A DNA stretch of 64,000 nucleotides, taken from contig WRCX01000001.1 of assembly GCA_009783705.1 (NCBI GenBank), positions 57,503 to 121,502 of the forward strand. Reading direction: 5' to 3'. Below, piece after piece: positions 24,732 to 32,906 of the stretch. The DNA is from Candidatus Bathycorpusculum hydrogenotrophicum (GTDB lineage Archaea; Thermoproteota; Bathyarchaeia; Bathyarchaeales; Bathycorpusculaceae). The position numbers and the translations under genes are program-made. Below the pieces are notes generated by a model. The model was not told where the DNA came from and did not search any database. It saw only the letters and a list, made by a program, of their open reading frames with translations. How positions within the stretch are numbered: position 1 is the stretch's first letter; each line of letters opens with the position of its first letter.

Positions 24732-24991
24732 TGAAGCCAGATGAAATAATCCACTACCCCCTAATGACTGAATCCGCCAGCATCATGGTTGAAAAAGAGA
24801 ACAAGCTTATCTTTATGGTCAACTCAAAAGCAGGCAAAGCTGACATTAAACGCGCTGTCGAGGTCATGTATGAAGTTAAAGTAAAAGACGTTAACGTACT
24901 TATCACACCCCAGGGTGTCAAAAAAGCATTCGTGAAGCTCACACCTGAATTCCAAGCTTCCGACATCGCAATAAAACTTGGAATCCTCTAA
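24731..24991 (+). CDS. rpl23: 50S ribosomal protein L23 (uL23)
   Basis: Exit-tunnel protein that docks SRP and other nascent-chain factors. At 86 residues it is complete. The core VEKENKLIFMVNSKAGKAD and VNVLITPQGVKKAFVKL are characteristic. Translationally coupled to L4 by a one-base overlap. Confidence 0.95.
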   Translation: MKPDEIIHYPLMTESASIMVEKENKLIFMVNSKAGKADIKRAVEVMYEVKVKDVNVLITPQGVKKAFVKLTPEFQASDIAIKLGIL

Positions 24992-25012
24992 TAATTTGTA
25001 GAAGGCTTGACT

Positions 25013-25756
25013 ATGGGAAAACGTATTCGTGTTCAAAGACGGGGTCGCGGCGGGCAAAACTTCCGCGCCTCAACTCATAAACGTGTTGCACCCGCAAAGT
25101 ATCCACCAATTGCTCCAAAGGAATCTTTTGAAATTGAACTCCTAGGTGTCATAGTGGACTTAGTTCATGACCCTGGAAGAGGTTCACCCCTTTCACTAGT
25201 TGAATTTGAAGACGGCACACTGATGTATAGCATCACACCTGAGAGCGTCTTTATCGGTCAGGAAATAGTCTACGGCGGAAAAGCACCCGCTGAAATCGGT
25301 AACATTATTCCATTGGGTAAAATGCCTGAAGGAACCTTAGTCTGCGATCTTGAACTTCGCCCCGGAGACGGCGGCAAAATGGCTCGTAGCTCAGGTGCAT
25401 ATGCAACAGTAGTCGGTCACACCCCCCAGGGTACCATGATCCGTCTACCCTCAGGCCGAACCCGCTACGTCAACGATTACTGCTTAGCTACAGTAGGTGT
25501 CATTTCAGCTTCTGGACGCATCGAGAAACCGTTCCTTAAAGCCGGTGAAAAATATCACCTCATGAAAGCCAAAGGCCACAAGTACCCACGTACAAGCGGC
25601 AGAAAGATGGTTCCAGCCGTACACCCCTATGGTAGTAGCAAAAAGAGCGCTCGCAGAACAACAACAACCTCACATGGTGCTCCACCAGGACAAAAAGTCG
25701 GCTTAATCGCCGCCCGCGGACCCGGCCAGAAAAAGAAACGGGCCATCCGAGGATAA
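25013..25756 (+). CDS. rpl2: 50S ribosomal protein L2 (uL2)
   Basis: Core large-subunit protein needed for subunit joining and peptidyl transfer. The start MGKRIRVQRRGRGG fits the family and GAAGGC lies upstream, so I prefer ATG 25013 over the TTG two codons earlier. The conserved C-terminal segment (GRKMVPAVHPYGSSKK, then SHGAPPGQKVGLIAARG) includes the functional histidine. Length is 247 residues. Confidence 0.96.
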   Translation: MGKRIRVQRRGRGGQNFRASTHKRVAPAKYPPIAPKESFEIELLGVIVDLVHDPGRGSPLSLVEFEDGTLMYSITPESVFIGQEIVYGGKAPAEIGNIIPLGKMPEGTLVCDLELRPGDGGKMARSSGAYATVVGHTPQGTMIRLPSGRTRYVNDYCLATVGVISASGRIEKPFLKAGEKYHLMKAKGHKYPRTSGRKMVPAVHPYGSSKKSARRTTTTSHGAPPGQKVGLIAARGPGQKKKRAIRG

Positions 25757-25778
25757 AAATTAACAGGAGAAACAAAAA

Positions 25779-26180
25779 ATGCCCAAAGAATTTAGCTACC
25801 GTGGACACAGCCTCGAGAGTCTCTCAGGCATGTCTATGGATGAATTCATCAACCTGCTCCCGTCACGACAAAGAAGAAGCCTCCAACGCGGCCTAACACC
25901 CGAACAGCGCATCCTACTTGAGAAACTACGCACAGCCAAAGAAGCCAAAATCACCAAAGAAAGCGGTATAAAAACCCACGTTCGCGACCTCATTGTGCTA
26001 CCTGAAATGGTTGGCGCAAAAATCAGCATACACAACGGTAAAGAATTTGTCGGCGTAGACATAAGACCTGAGATGATCGGCCACTATCTTGGCGAGTTTG
26101 CCATAACAAACAAACCTGTCCGCCATGGTACCCCTGGTATCGGTGCTTCTCGTTCTTCAATGTATGTGCCTCTAAAATAA
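25779..26180 (+). CDS. rps19: 30S ribosomal protein S19 (uS19)
   Basis: Small-subunit head protein contacting S13 and L5. It has a 133-residue archaeal form with an N-terminal extension ([19 protein letters not shown]) before the conserved core. The C-terminus has [17 protein letters not shown] and [18 protein letters not shown] precedes the ATG. It is the last gene of the cluster: L22, S3 and L29, which normally follow in archaea, are absent here. Confidence 0.96.
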   Translation: MPKEFSYRGHSLESLSGMSMDEFINLLPSRQRRSLQRGLTPEQRILLEKLRTAKEAKITKESGIKTHVRDLIVLPEMVGAKISIHNGKEFVGVDIRPEMIGHYLGEFAITNKPVRHGTPGIGASRSSMYVPLK

Positions 26181-26211
26181 CCCTTTTCTTTTTATTTTCT
26201 TAATATTTTTG
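26181..26211 (+). terminator. T-rich terminator after S19
   Basis: CCCTTTTCTTTTTATTTTC and a second ATTTTTG run directly follow the S19 stop codon. This is a strong pyrimidine/T tract, so the ribosomal transcript probably ends here. Confidence 0.55.
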
Positions 26212-26334
26212 TTGATGCTTTTGTATACGAGCGGTGCTTGGCAGATAGCAACTAGCGTACTGTGACGATTCTGGTTAAGCAGATCTATTGTTTGGTTAAA
26301 TAGTTGTTGCTGGCGGCATGCTTTTGCTGTTTGG

Positions 26335-26739
26335 TTATTTGTTTTTGCTGTCCTTTAAGATGAGTGATCCGTCAACGTAAGCAAAGCTTTGCGGGGGTTT
26401 AAAACCTGAAAAAAGTTTGAACGGATCTTTTTCATATTTTAACTTTACTGCTTCTTTAATTTCAAGTGCATAGATTATGTCGACGTCTTTGCAATAGGTG
26501 TCAAATTTCTTTTTGGTTGTGCCGCTTGTTTCTTTGCACTTCTCCCAAATTTCTTCTGGGGTGCCTGAATGAATGGTTTCTATGCTAAACCAGCCCACAA
26601 TTTTTTGTGATGGGGTGGTTTCATAAACAAATACTCGGTCGATATGTTCTTTGGGTAGTTTTCTTCTGAATTCAACCTTTTTTTCGCCTGAGAAGATTTT
26701 TTCAGAAGATTTTGGTTTAATTGATAGTAGTACTTCCAT
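26335..26739 (-). CDS. ASCH/PUA-like domain protein
   Basis: A 134-residue protein with the ASCH-type start MEVLLSIKPKSSEKIFSGEKKVEFRR split here as MEVLLSIKPKSS and IFSGEKKVEFRRKLP, and the beta-barrel segment VFVYETTPSQKIVGWFSIE. ASCH domains bind RNA or nucleobases, and some act as N4-acetylcytidine hydrolases or regulators. The conserved Lys-x-x-Glu-x-Arg (KKVEFRR) matches the family pocket. Function here is unknown. It stands alone, converging with the ribosomal operon. Confidence 0.8.
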   Translation of the reverse strand: MEVLLSIKPKSSEKIFSGEKKVEFRRKLPKEHIDRVFVYETTPSQKIVGWFSIETIHSGTPEEIWEKCKETSGTTKKKFDTYCKDVDIIYALEIKEAVKLKYEKDPFKLFSGFKPPQSFAYVDGSLILKDSKNK

Positions 26740-26868
26740 TGTATTGTGCCCCTCTGCATATTTTTAATGTCTTTGTAGGTTATATGTGAATCTCGCAGAT
26801 TAGTTTTTGTATTGAATATTGTTCTAGTTTGAGCGTTTTGATGTTGTTTTTGGAAGGTTGGTTGTGTG

Positions 26869-27372
26869 TTAGTATACTGAGATTTTGGCTACTCCGGGGA
26901 CTTTTAGTAACTCGGGGATCAGTTCGCCTGGGATTTTGCGTTCTACGATAAATGTTAGTTTGGGTTCGGGTGAGAGTTCGGGGTCGTCTACTATGGCTTG
27001 ACGTATGCTGAGTCCTGCGTTGTTGAGGATTACTGCGGTGTTGGATAGGATGCCCAGGCCGGTGGCGTTTGTGGGGGTGATTTCTACAACGCCTAAGTTG
27101 AGGTGTTTGGCGATTTCTTTTAGGCTGTGGCCTGCGGGGCGGATTTGTTCAAATATCATGCGTAGTTCGGGGTTGTTGTGGATGCTGCTTAGGGTTTCGT
27201 TGACTGTGCGGCGATCAACGTTTGCGGCTCGGGCAACTCGGATTGGTGGGATTTCGATTTTGTTGACATAGATTTTATTGTTTTTGACTGATAATCCGTT
27301 TTCGATAAGTACGCGTGTAACTTTTAGGCGTTCGGGGTATTGTTGGAGTTGTGTTTCAATTTTTCCCCACAT
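26869..27372 (-). CDS. trpY: TrpY-like amino-acid regulator with ACT domain
   Basis: A 167-residue DNA-binding regulator. The N-terminus is a helix-turn-helix (about 40-65; IPPIRVARAANVDRRTVNETL). The C-terminal 75 residues form an ACT-type ligand domain (VVEITPTNATGLGILSNTAVIL). This is the layout of TrpY of Methanothermobacter thermautotrophicus, which binds TGTACA boxes and represses trp genes and trpB2 with tryptophan. Here the gene is divergent from trpB2, and TGTACA boxes sit in both promoters, which supports the same job. The symbol is assigned by architecture and context, not by similarity search. Confidence 0.8.
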   Translation of the reverse strand: MWGKIETQLQQYPERLKVTRVLIENGLSVKNNKIYVNKIEIPPIRVARAANVDRRTVNETLSSIHNNPELRMIFEQIRPAGHSLKEIAKHLNLGVVEITPTNATGLGILSNTAVILNNAGLSIRQAIVDDPELSPEPKLTFIVERKIPGELIPELLKVPGVAKISVY

Positions 27373-27385
27373 TTATGTTCTCTCA

Positions 27386-27414
27386 TGTAATATTTTGTAC
27401 ATTAAAGTATAAAT
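27386..27414 (-). promoter_or_regulatory. trpY promoter with TRP-box pair
   Basis: On the minus strand TTTATACTT (27414-27406) is the TATA box. TGTACA at 27396-27401 lies just downstream of it, with a degenerate partner TGTAAT at 27386-27391, exactly 10 bases away. Binding would block polymerase entry, giving autorepression. Confidence 0.6.
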
Positions 27415-27543
27415 GCGTATCTACATGCCCTGTTTTTAAAATCTAACAACCTATAACCCCCCACAACACAACACTGCTAACAAGAGCTCAAAATCAAACT
27501 ATCTCGCCTATACACTACATTAGAAACAAAAACAACCTAACCA

Positions 27544-27575
27544 TGTACAAAACTGTACAGAAAAGCCTTAAATAA
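27544..27575 (+). promoter_or_regulatory. trpB2 promoter with two TRP boxes
   Basis: Two perfect palindromes TGTACA at 27544-27549 and 27554-27559 are spaced by one helical turn (10 bases). They stand just before the BRE/TATA CCTTAAATAAATC (about 27566-27575). The TTG start is 40 bases further on, with AAGGCG as ribosome binding site. Confidence 0.65.
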
Positions 27576-27613
27576 ATCAAACAAAGAACCAATCACAGCA
27601 AAGGCGAACTAAA

Positions 27614-29035
27614 TTGCCCGACAAAAAAATCCTTCTCCCCGAATCTGACATACCAAAACAATGGTATAACATCGTCCCCGACCTACCCCACCCCCTGCCA
27701 CCCTTTATCGAAGCAGAAACAGGGAAACCCGGCGTCGGCATAGTCCCCAAAATATTCCCCAAAGCCATCATCGGACAAGAAACCAGCCAAGACCGCTGGA
27801 TAGACATCCCCGATGAAGTCCGAGAAATCTACAAAATCTGGCGCCCCAGCCCCCTTTTCCGCGCCACAGGCCTCGAAAAAGCACTAAAAACCCCCGCCAA
27901 AATCTACTACAAATATGAAGGAAGTTCACCCTCAGGCAGCCACAAAACCAACAGCGCCGTACCCCAAGCATACTACAACATGAAAGAAGGCATCACCCGC
28001 GTCACAACCGAAACCGGCGCAGGACAATGGGGCAGCGCACTCTCATTTGCCACCAGCATATTTGGCATAGAAGCAACCGTCTACATGGTCCGCGCAAGCT
28101 TCGAACAAAAACCCTACCGCAAAGCCATGATGAACGCATTTGGAGCAACTGTATATGCCAGCCCCAGCCAACAAACCCAAGCCGGCAGAAACATCCTAGC
28201 CGAAGACCCCCAAAACAAAGGCAGCCTAGGCGTCGCCATAAGCGAAGCCGTCGAAGACAGCCTAGAAAGCGAAAAAACAGGCAAAAAAGCCAACTACACA
28301 ATCGGAAGCGTCTTCAACCACGTCTGCATGCACCAAACAGTAGCCGGACTAGAAGCACAAAAACAACTAGCACAAATCGAAGAATACCCCGACATCGTCT
28401 ATGGTTGCATAGGCGGCGGAAGTAGCTTCAGCGGACTATACTGGCCCTTCTACTACGACAAAGTCTCCAAAAAAGCCCCCAAAGAAACCCAATTCATAGC
28501 CGTCGAACCAACCGCATGCCCCAAAGTAACCCGCGGCTACTACACCTACGACCACGGCGACACCGCCAAACTAACCCCCCTAGTACCCATGTACACCATA
28601 GGCCACGACTTCATGCCAGCACCCATCCACGCAGGCGGACTACGCTACCACGGCATCGCCCCAACCATGAGCGTACAAGCCAAAGAAAAACAAATAACCA
28701 CACTCTCAGTTAACCAAGTAGACGCATTTGACGCCGCCAAACTCTTCATCCGCTCAGAAGGCATCATACCCTCCCCAGAATCAACCCATGCCATCAAAGC
28801 AGTCTGCGACGAAGCCCGAAAATGCACCCAAACCAACACCACAAAAACCCTGCTATTTGCACTAACAGGCCACGGCTACTTTGACATGTCCGCATACGAC
28901 GAATACTTCAACGGACACCTCCAACCCTACGAATACCCCGCAGAAAAAGTAGCCCAATCAATGGAAAAACTACGCAAACTCTACCCCTGGCTCAACGACA
29001 TCACAAAACAATACATCGGATGCGAAACCTACTAA
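27614..29035 (+). CDS. trpB2: Tryptophan synthase beta chain 2 (TrpB2)
   Basis: PLP enzyme that joins indole and serine to make tryptophan; the TrpB2 class often works without TrpA, salvaging indole. The 473 residues exceed TrpB1 (about 400) as expected. The PLP lysine is Lys111 in SGSHKTNSA, and the phosphate-cup glycines are GCIGGGSSFSG. The N-terminal extension and RWIDIPDEVREIYKIWRPSPL are TrpB2-typical. Start is TTG with AAGGCG upstream. Neighbour and promoter boxes indicate control by the divergent TrpY-like protein. The coding strand is extremely A/C-rich. Confidence 0.93.
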   Translation: MPDKKILLPESDIPKQWYNIVPDLPHPLPPFIEAETGKPGVGIVPKIFPKAIIGQETSQDRWIDIPDEVREIYKIWRPSPLFRATGLEKALKTPAKIYYKYEGSSPSGSHKTNSAVPQAYYNMKEGITRVTTETGAGQWGSALSFATSIFGIEATVYMVRASFEQKPYRKAMMNAFGATVYASPSQQTQAGRNILAEDPQNKGSLGVAISEAVEDSLESEKTGKKANYTIGSVFNHVCMHQTVAGLEAQKQLAQIEEYPDIVYGCIGGGSSFSGLYWPFYYDKVSKKAPKETQFIAVEPTACPKVTRGYYTYDHGDTAKLTPLVPMYTIGHDFMPAPIHAGGLRYHGIAPTMSVQAKEKQITTLSVNQVDAFDAAKLFIRSEGIIPSPESTHAIKAVCDEARKCTQTNTTKTLLFALTGHGYFDMSAYDEYFNGHLQPYEYPAEKVAQSMEKLRKLYPWLNDITKQYIGCETY

Positions 29036-29108
29036 CCCCAATCATCCTCCTTCTCCCTCCCTTTCCAAAAAACCTGCCCTTTCTTTTATTAACCCTCAGC
29101 CACCACTA

Positions 29109-30260
29109 ATGATGATACTTTTGATCACCAAACCACCTCCCTCAATTCCAAACAAAACCCTTGGCTTTATCATAAACCCCATAGCAGGCATGGGCGGCAC
29201 CGTCGGCTTAAAAGGCACAGACGGACAACAAACCCTCAAACAAGCCCTAGCTCTGGGCGCTGCACCCATCGCAACAAAACGCGCCCAAACCTTCCTAACC
29301 GAACTCTTGTCTGCTAGACCCCACCTCAAACTGATTGTAGGCGCCGCAAACATGGGTGAAACTGAAGCAAAAAAGCTAGGCTACACCTACAAAGTCATCG
29401 GCGAAACTAAACCAAAAACTACCCCCAAAGACACTCAAAGCATTGCCAAAGCCGTTGCTGAAGCCGGCGTAGATTTACTGGTCTACTGCGGCGGAGATGG
29501 CACAACACGGGACATCCAAAAAGCCATCGGTATGACCTTACCGGTGCTGGGAGTGCCCACAGGTGTCAAGATGCACAGTGCTCTTTTTGCAACCAGCCCA
29601 CAGGCAGCCGCTAGAGTTGTGATTGAGTATTTATGGAACGGACTACCGTTACAAGAAGCTGAAGTTATGGATATCGACGAACAAGCCTTCCGAGAGAATC
29701 ATCTCTCCGCGAAATTGTATGGTTATATGCTGAGTCCTTTTGAGCCACATCTAATTCAGGGCAATAAAATGGAGAGCCCCATCACCGAAAACGAAGTAGA
29801 AAACCAAGCGGCAATCGCTCTCTACATCCTAGAAGAAATGCAACCCGGCGTCCTCTATATTGTGGGTCCAGGGACCACCACTCGCACCGTTGCTGATCTA
29901 ATGGATCAGAAAAAAACCTTATTGGGTGTCGATTTATTCTTAGATAAACAAATAATTGCCCAAGACGTAAGCGAAAAACAAATCCTAATCCACATAAACA
30001 CCAAACCTACAAAAATCATTGTCACACCCATCGGCGGCCAGGGCTTCATATTTGGCAGAGGCAACCAACAAATAAGCCCCAAAGTCATCCGCCAAGTAGG
30101 TATAAACAATATCTTTGTCATCGCCACCAAAAGCAAACTAGCCAAATTCAAACATCTACGAGTAGACACAGGCGACCCCGAACTTGATGAAACATTTAGA
30201 CAATCAGGCATCAGAGTCATAGTAGACTACAAGATCACCCAACATATGCCCATAGAGTAA
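29109..30260 (+). CDS. ATP-NAD kinase family protein
   Basis: NAD(+)/diacylglycerol kinase-fold protein of the archaeal COG3199 type, expected to phosphorylate NAD or a related acceptor. It starts with GFIINPIAGMGGTVGLKGTDG and has the nucleotide motif YCGGDGTTRDI. The second half (GPGTTTRTVADLMDQKKTLLGVD and PIGGQGFIFGRGNQQ) is conserved in this class. Length is 383 residues. It follows trpB2 by 73 bases on the same strand and may be cotranscribed. The ATG one codon later is equally possible. Confidence 0.85.
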   Translation: MMILLITKPPPSIPNKTLGFIINPIAGMGGTVGLKGTDGQQTLKQALALGAAPIATKRAQTFLTELLSARPHLKLIVGAANMGETEAKKLGYTYKVIGETKPKTTPKDTQSIAKAVAEAGVDLLVYCGGDGTTRDIQKAIGMTLPVLGVPTGVKMHSALFATSPQAAARVVIEYLWNGLPLQEAEVMDIDEQAFRENHLSAKLYGYMLSPFEPHLIQGNKMESPITENEVENQAAIALYILEEMQPGVLYIVGPGTTTRTVADLMDQKKTLLGVDLFLDKQIIAQDVSEKQILIHINTKPTKIIVTPIGGQGFIFGRGNQQISPKVIRQVGINNIFVIATKSKLAKFKHLRVDTGDPELDETFRQSGIRVIVDYKITQHMPIE

Positions 30261-30281
30261 TAACTGCCCTAACTTGACCTG

Positions 30282-30291
30282 TTTTTAAATA
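30282..30291 (+). promoter_or_regulatory. TATA box of the DegT aminotransferase gene
   Basis: CTGTTTTTAAATACTC, with TTTTTAAATA at 30282-30291, lies 36-45 bases before the ATG. AAGGAG at 30311-30316 is the ribosome binding site. Confidence 0.6.
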
Positions 30292-30326
30292 CTCGAGTAA
30301 CAGTAAACAAAAGGAGACTGGTAAAA

Positions 30327-31430
30327 ATGATACCCATTAACAAACCGCAAACAGATGAAGCAGAAGTCCAAGCTGTATTAGAAGTTATGCGTAAAGGCCC
30401 CCTAACAAACGCACTAGGCGCTGGACCTAAAGTCTTAGAATTTGAAAAAGCATTTGCAGAGTTCGCAGGTACCAAACACGCGGTTGCTGTTAACACCGGC
30501 ACCGCCGCATTACACGCCGCAGTTATGGCAGTAGGCGTCAGACGTGATGATGAGGTCATTTTGCCCAGTTTTACTTTTGTTGCAACCGCCGAAGCCGTGG
30601 CTCTATCAGGTGGCAAACCCGTCTTTGTAGATATCGACCCAAAAACCTACACCCTCTCACCCACAGCAGTAGAGAAAGCTATTACCAAAAAAACCAAAGC
30701 CATCCTCCCTGTGGATCTCTACGGATTCTCTGCTGACATGAAACCCCTGCGGGAAATCGCTGACAAACACGGTTTGGGCTTAGTTGAGGATGCCGCTCAA
30801 GCGCATGGCGCCACCTATGCAGGCAAACCTGTCGGTTCCTTTGCTGATGTTGCCTGTTGGAGTCTCTATGCAAGCAAAAATATGATGGCCGGAGAAGGCG
30901 GAGTTATAACAACCAACAGTGATAAACTCGATGAAATCCTTCGCATGATACGTACACATGGTGAAAAAACCAAGTACGCCTCAGAAATGCTGGGTAACAA
31001 CTACCGCATGATAGAATTACAAGCCGCCATAGCTAATGTACAGTTAACAAAATTACCCTCGTTTGTCGCAAGACGCCGCAGAAACGCTGAACAACTCACC
31101 AAAATTCTACAACAAAGCAATAGACTTGTTTTGCCCTACGAAACCCCCGAGAACAAACACAGCTGGTACCTCTACACCGCTCGACTAATCCAAGGTACTC
31201 CAGATGCTCGCGACAAACTCCTAAACGATCTCAAAGCCAAAGGCATCGGCGCCGAAGCTTACTACATAAACCCCGTCAATACTATGCCCTTCTACCGCAA
31301 CAACTATGACGCCCAAACATTGCCAGAAACCGAGCAAGCGGCTAAACAAGTGTTTTCTCTGCCCATTCATCCCGAAGTAACCGAGGAAGAGATAGAATTC
31401 ATCGGCAAAACAACCCTCACTCTTCTTTAA
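30327..31430 (+). CDS. DegT/DnrJ/EryC1/StrS aminotransferase
   Basis: PLP-dependent sugar aminotransferase, usually adding an amino group to a nucleotide-linked keto sugar for surface glycans. The 367 residues begin with the family start MIPINKP. The PLP lysine is Lys184 in SLYASKNMMAGEGG, with the cofactor aspartate in LVEDAAQAHGA. No sugar-nucleotide genes are adjacent, so the sugar is unknown. A TATA box and strong ribosome binding site precede it, and a hairpin follows. Confidence 0.9.
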   Translation: MIPINKPQTDEAEVQAVLEVMRKGPLTNALGAGPKVLEFEKAFAEFAGTKHAVAVNTGTAALHAAVMAVGVRRDDEVILPSFTFVATAEAVALSGGKPVFVDIDPKTYTLSPTAVEKAITKKTKAILPVDLYGFSADMKPLREIADKHGLGLVEDAAQAHGATYAGKPVGSFADVACWSLYASKNMMAGEGGVITTNSDKLDEILRMIRTHGEKTKYASEMLGNNYRMIELQAAIANVQLTKLPSFVARRRRNAEQLTKILQQSNRLVLPYETPENKHSWYLYTARLIQGTPDARDKLLNDLKAKGIGAEAYYINPVNTMPFYRNNYDAQTLPETEQAAKQVFSLPIHPEVTEEEIEFIGKTTLTLL

Positions 31431-31452
31431 CCGGCGACGGACAGATAACATG

Positions 31453-31486
31453 TATAAGTAGCTATACCCTTTTGGTTCTACTTGTA
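31453..31486 (+). terminator. Hairpin after the aminotransferase gene
   Basis: TATAAGTAG (31453-31461) pairs with CTACTTGTA (31478-31486), nine pairs with one G-U. It starts 22 bases past the stop codon. Confidence 0.45.
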
Positions 31487-31636
31487 TTCTCTATGGCGTT
31501 CATAAAAGTGATCAGGCAAGTTTACACATTACACCTATGTTTGACTATATAGTTGGGTTGAGTAAATTTGAGATAACGTTAAATTACCCTTTGACCATAC
31601 ACTCTATAATTTGTTATTTTCTAAAGGGGTATGCAA

Positions 31637-32023
31637 ATGAGTAATGATGAAGGCGTTTCCCGCATAAAAATTAAGTTTCTCATTGAAGCTTTAGGTGAAG
31701 CTGAAGGTGAACTTGTTCGCTTTTTAGCGCCACGAACTATAGATGCTATTGTGCGCAAATTGCCCATGGAGGGCCGGGCTGCTTTGTGGAAAGAGGAGGT
31801 TTATTTTGAGATTCCTCTAAAGATGGGTGAAGAAAAAGCTAAACCCATTGTTGAGGCAGGGACTATTGCGTTTTGGCCCATGGGTGGTGCATTGTGTGTT
31901 TTCTATGGTAAGAGCCAGCCCTATAGTCCTGTGAGCATATTGGGAAAAATTACAAGTAACTTGGAGTTGTTCCAGCAGGTTAAAAGTGGTTCAACTATCA
32001 AAGTGGTTCTTCTTTCATCTTAA
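31637..32023 (+). CDS. Cyclophilin-like fold protein (DUF369 type)
   Basis: A 128-residue beta-barrel protein of the archaeal cyclophilin-like family. KIKFLIEALGEAEGELVRFLAPRTIDAI, here seen as KIKFLIEALGEAEGELVRF, opens the fold; GTIAFWPMGGALCVFYGKS is the conserved core. Classic cyclophilin catalytic residues are not evident, so isomerase activity is doubtful. AAAGGGG seven bases before ATG 31637 makes this start better than ATG 31631. It converges with a minus-strand gene 4 bases away. Confidence 0.8.
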   Translation: MSNDEGVSRIKIKFLIEALGEAEGELVRFLAPRTIDAIVRKLPMEGRAALWKEEVYFEIPLKMGEEKAKPIVEAGTIAFWPMGGALCVFYGKSQPYSPVSILGKITSNLELFQQVKSGSTIKVVLLSS

Positions 32024-32027
32024 AAAG

Positions 32028-32531
32028 TTATAGGGAGCTGTCTTTCCACAGCTTTAGGAGTCGTTCACATTCTTCTTTAATTTCTTTATCTTTACTTTTG
32101 TCTTTGAGGGCCTCTAGAAACTCTACGCGCTTAGCGATTGAACGTTTTTCTGCGGGACCTCCGTAGTAGAGTTTGCCTTGCATATACTCATGCATGCTGG
32201 ATGCTTTTTGAACAAAAAGACTGGCGGCATCTACTGGATTGTCTACTGCGAACTTGTTTGCCCAGATGGAAACCTCTGTTTCACGAAGTTGAGTCATACC
32301 ATCAATTTCTACGATCTTTCGGATGTAGGTCTGTAAATATTCGTAATAGTCTGCAGTTTTTAGATGTTCGAGTGCTTCTTTGACTTTTTTGATAAAGTCG
32401 GATTTGCCATCAATACTTAGGTCGTGTTTGTATCCTTGATCTATGAGCAACCTAGCCGCTTTAAGTTCTTTGTTGGTGTATACTTTTTCAGGAAAACTCA
32501 AGTGAATAAACTCCAAAAAATTAAAAAGCAC
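32028..32531 (-). CDS. Conserved hypothetical protein next to S25e
   Basis: I do not recognise this 167-residue protein. It is helical and charged, with no membrane helix, no cysteine and no clear motif. It follows the S25e gene by 8 bases and is probably cotranslated with it, so a role in translation or ribosome assembly is possible but is only inferred from position. The last 60 residues are Lys/Glu-rich. Confidence 0.7.
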   Translation of the reverse strand: MLFNFLEFIHLSFPEKVYTNKELKAARLLIDQGYKHDLSIDGKSDFIKKVKEALEHLKTADYYEYLQTYIRKIVEIDGMTQLRETEVSIWANKFAVDNPVDAASLFVQKASSMHEYMQGKLYYGGPAEKRSIAKRVEFLEALKDKSKDKEIKEECERLLKLWKDSSL

Positions 32532-32539
32532 AAGTCCGC

Positions 32540-32869
32540 TTACGCGGCTGGCTTGTAGATTTTTAAGCTATGGCTTCCAGAGACGAGTTGTATTGCACCG
32601 TTGTTTTCTAGTTGCTCAAGGAAGTCTTTTGCTGCACTGATGCGTATACCATAGCGTGTTGCAACTGCGTATGGTGTCAGTACGTTCATCTTTTTGACTT
32701 CTGCAACGATTTTATCATCCTTGACATCGGGAGCCATGATGCTGATGGTTGTTTTCTTCTGTGGGGGACCCCCTGCCTTTTTGTCTTTCTTGTCTTTTGA
32801 TTTATCATCAGCTTTATCTTCTTGTTGTTTTTCCATCTGCTTTATGCCGAGCTTCTTTTTTCCACCCAT
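32540..32869 (-). CDS. rps25e: 30S ribosomal protein S25e
   Basis: Small-subunit protein found in eukaryotes and TACK/Asgard archaea but missing from most Euryarchaeota. The basic N-terminal extension (KKKLGIKQMEKQQEDKADD) is followed by a winged-helix core VLTPYAVATRYGIRISAAKDFL and LVSGSHSLKIYKP. I favour the start at MGGKKK, four codons after the first Met; both are possible. It heads a short unit with the downstream hypothetical gene. Confidence 0.92.
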   Translation of the reverse strand: MGGKKKLGIKQMEKQQEDKADDKSKDKKDKKAGGPPQKKTTISIMAPDVKDDKIVAEVKKMNVLTPYAVATRYGIRISAAKDFLEQLENNGAIQLVSGSHSLKIYKPAA

Positions 32870-32906
32870 TGATTTTTTCACCTTGCTAAATAGTTTTAAT
32901 TCACAT

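Noticed and set aside
28027..28425. Basic Arg/Pro-rich open frame inside trpB2
   Set aside because: It is an out-of-frame reading of the very A/C-rich trpB2 gene, and low-complexity composition gives it away.
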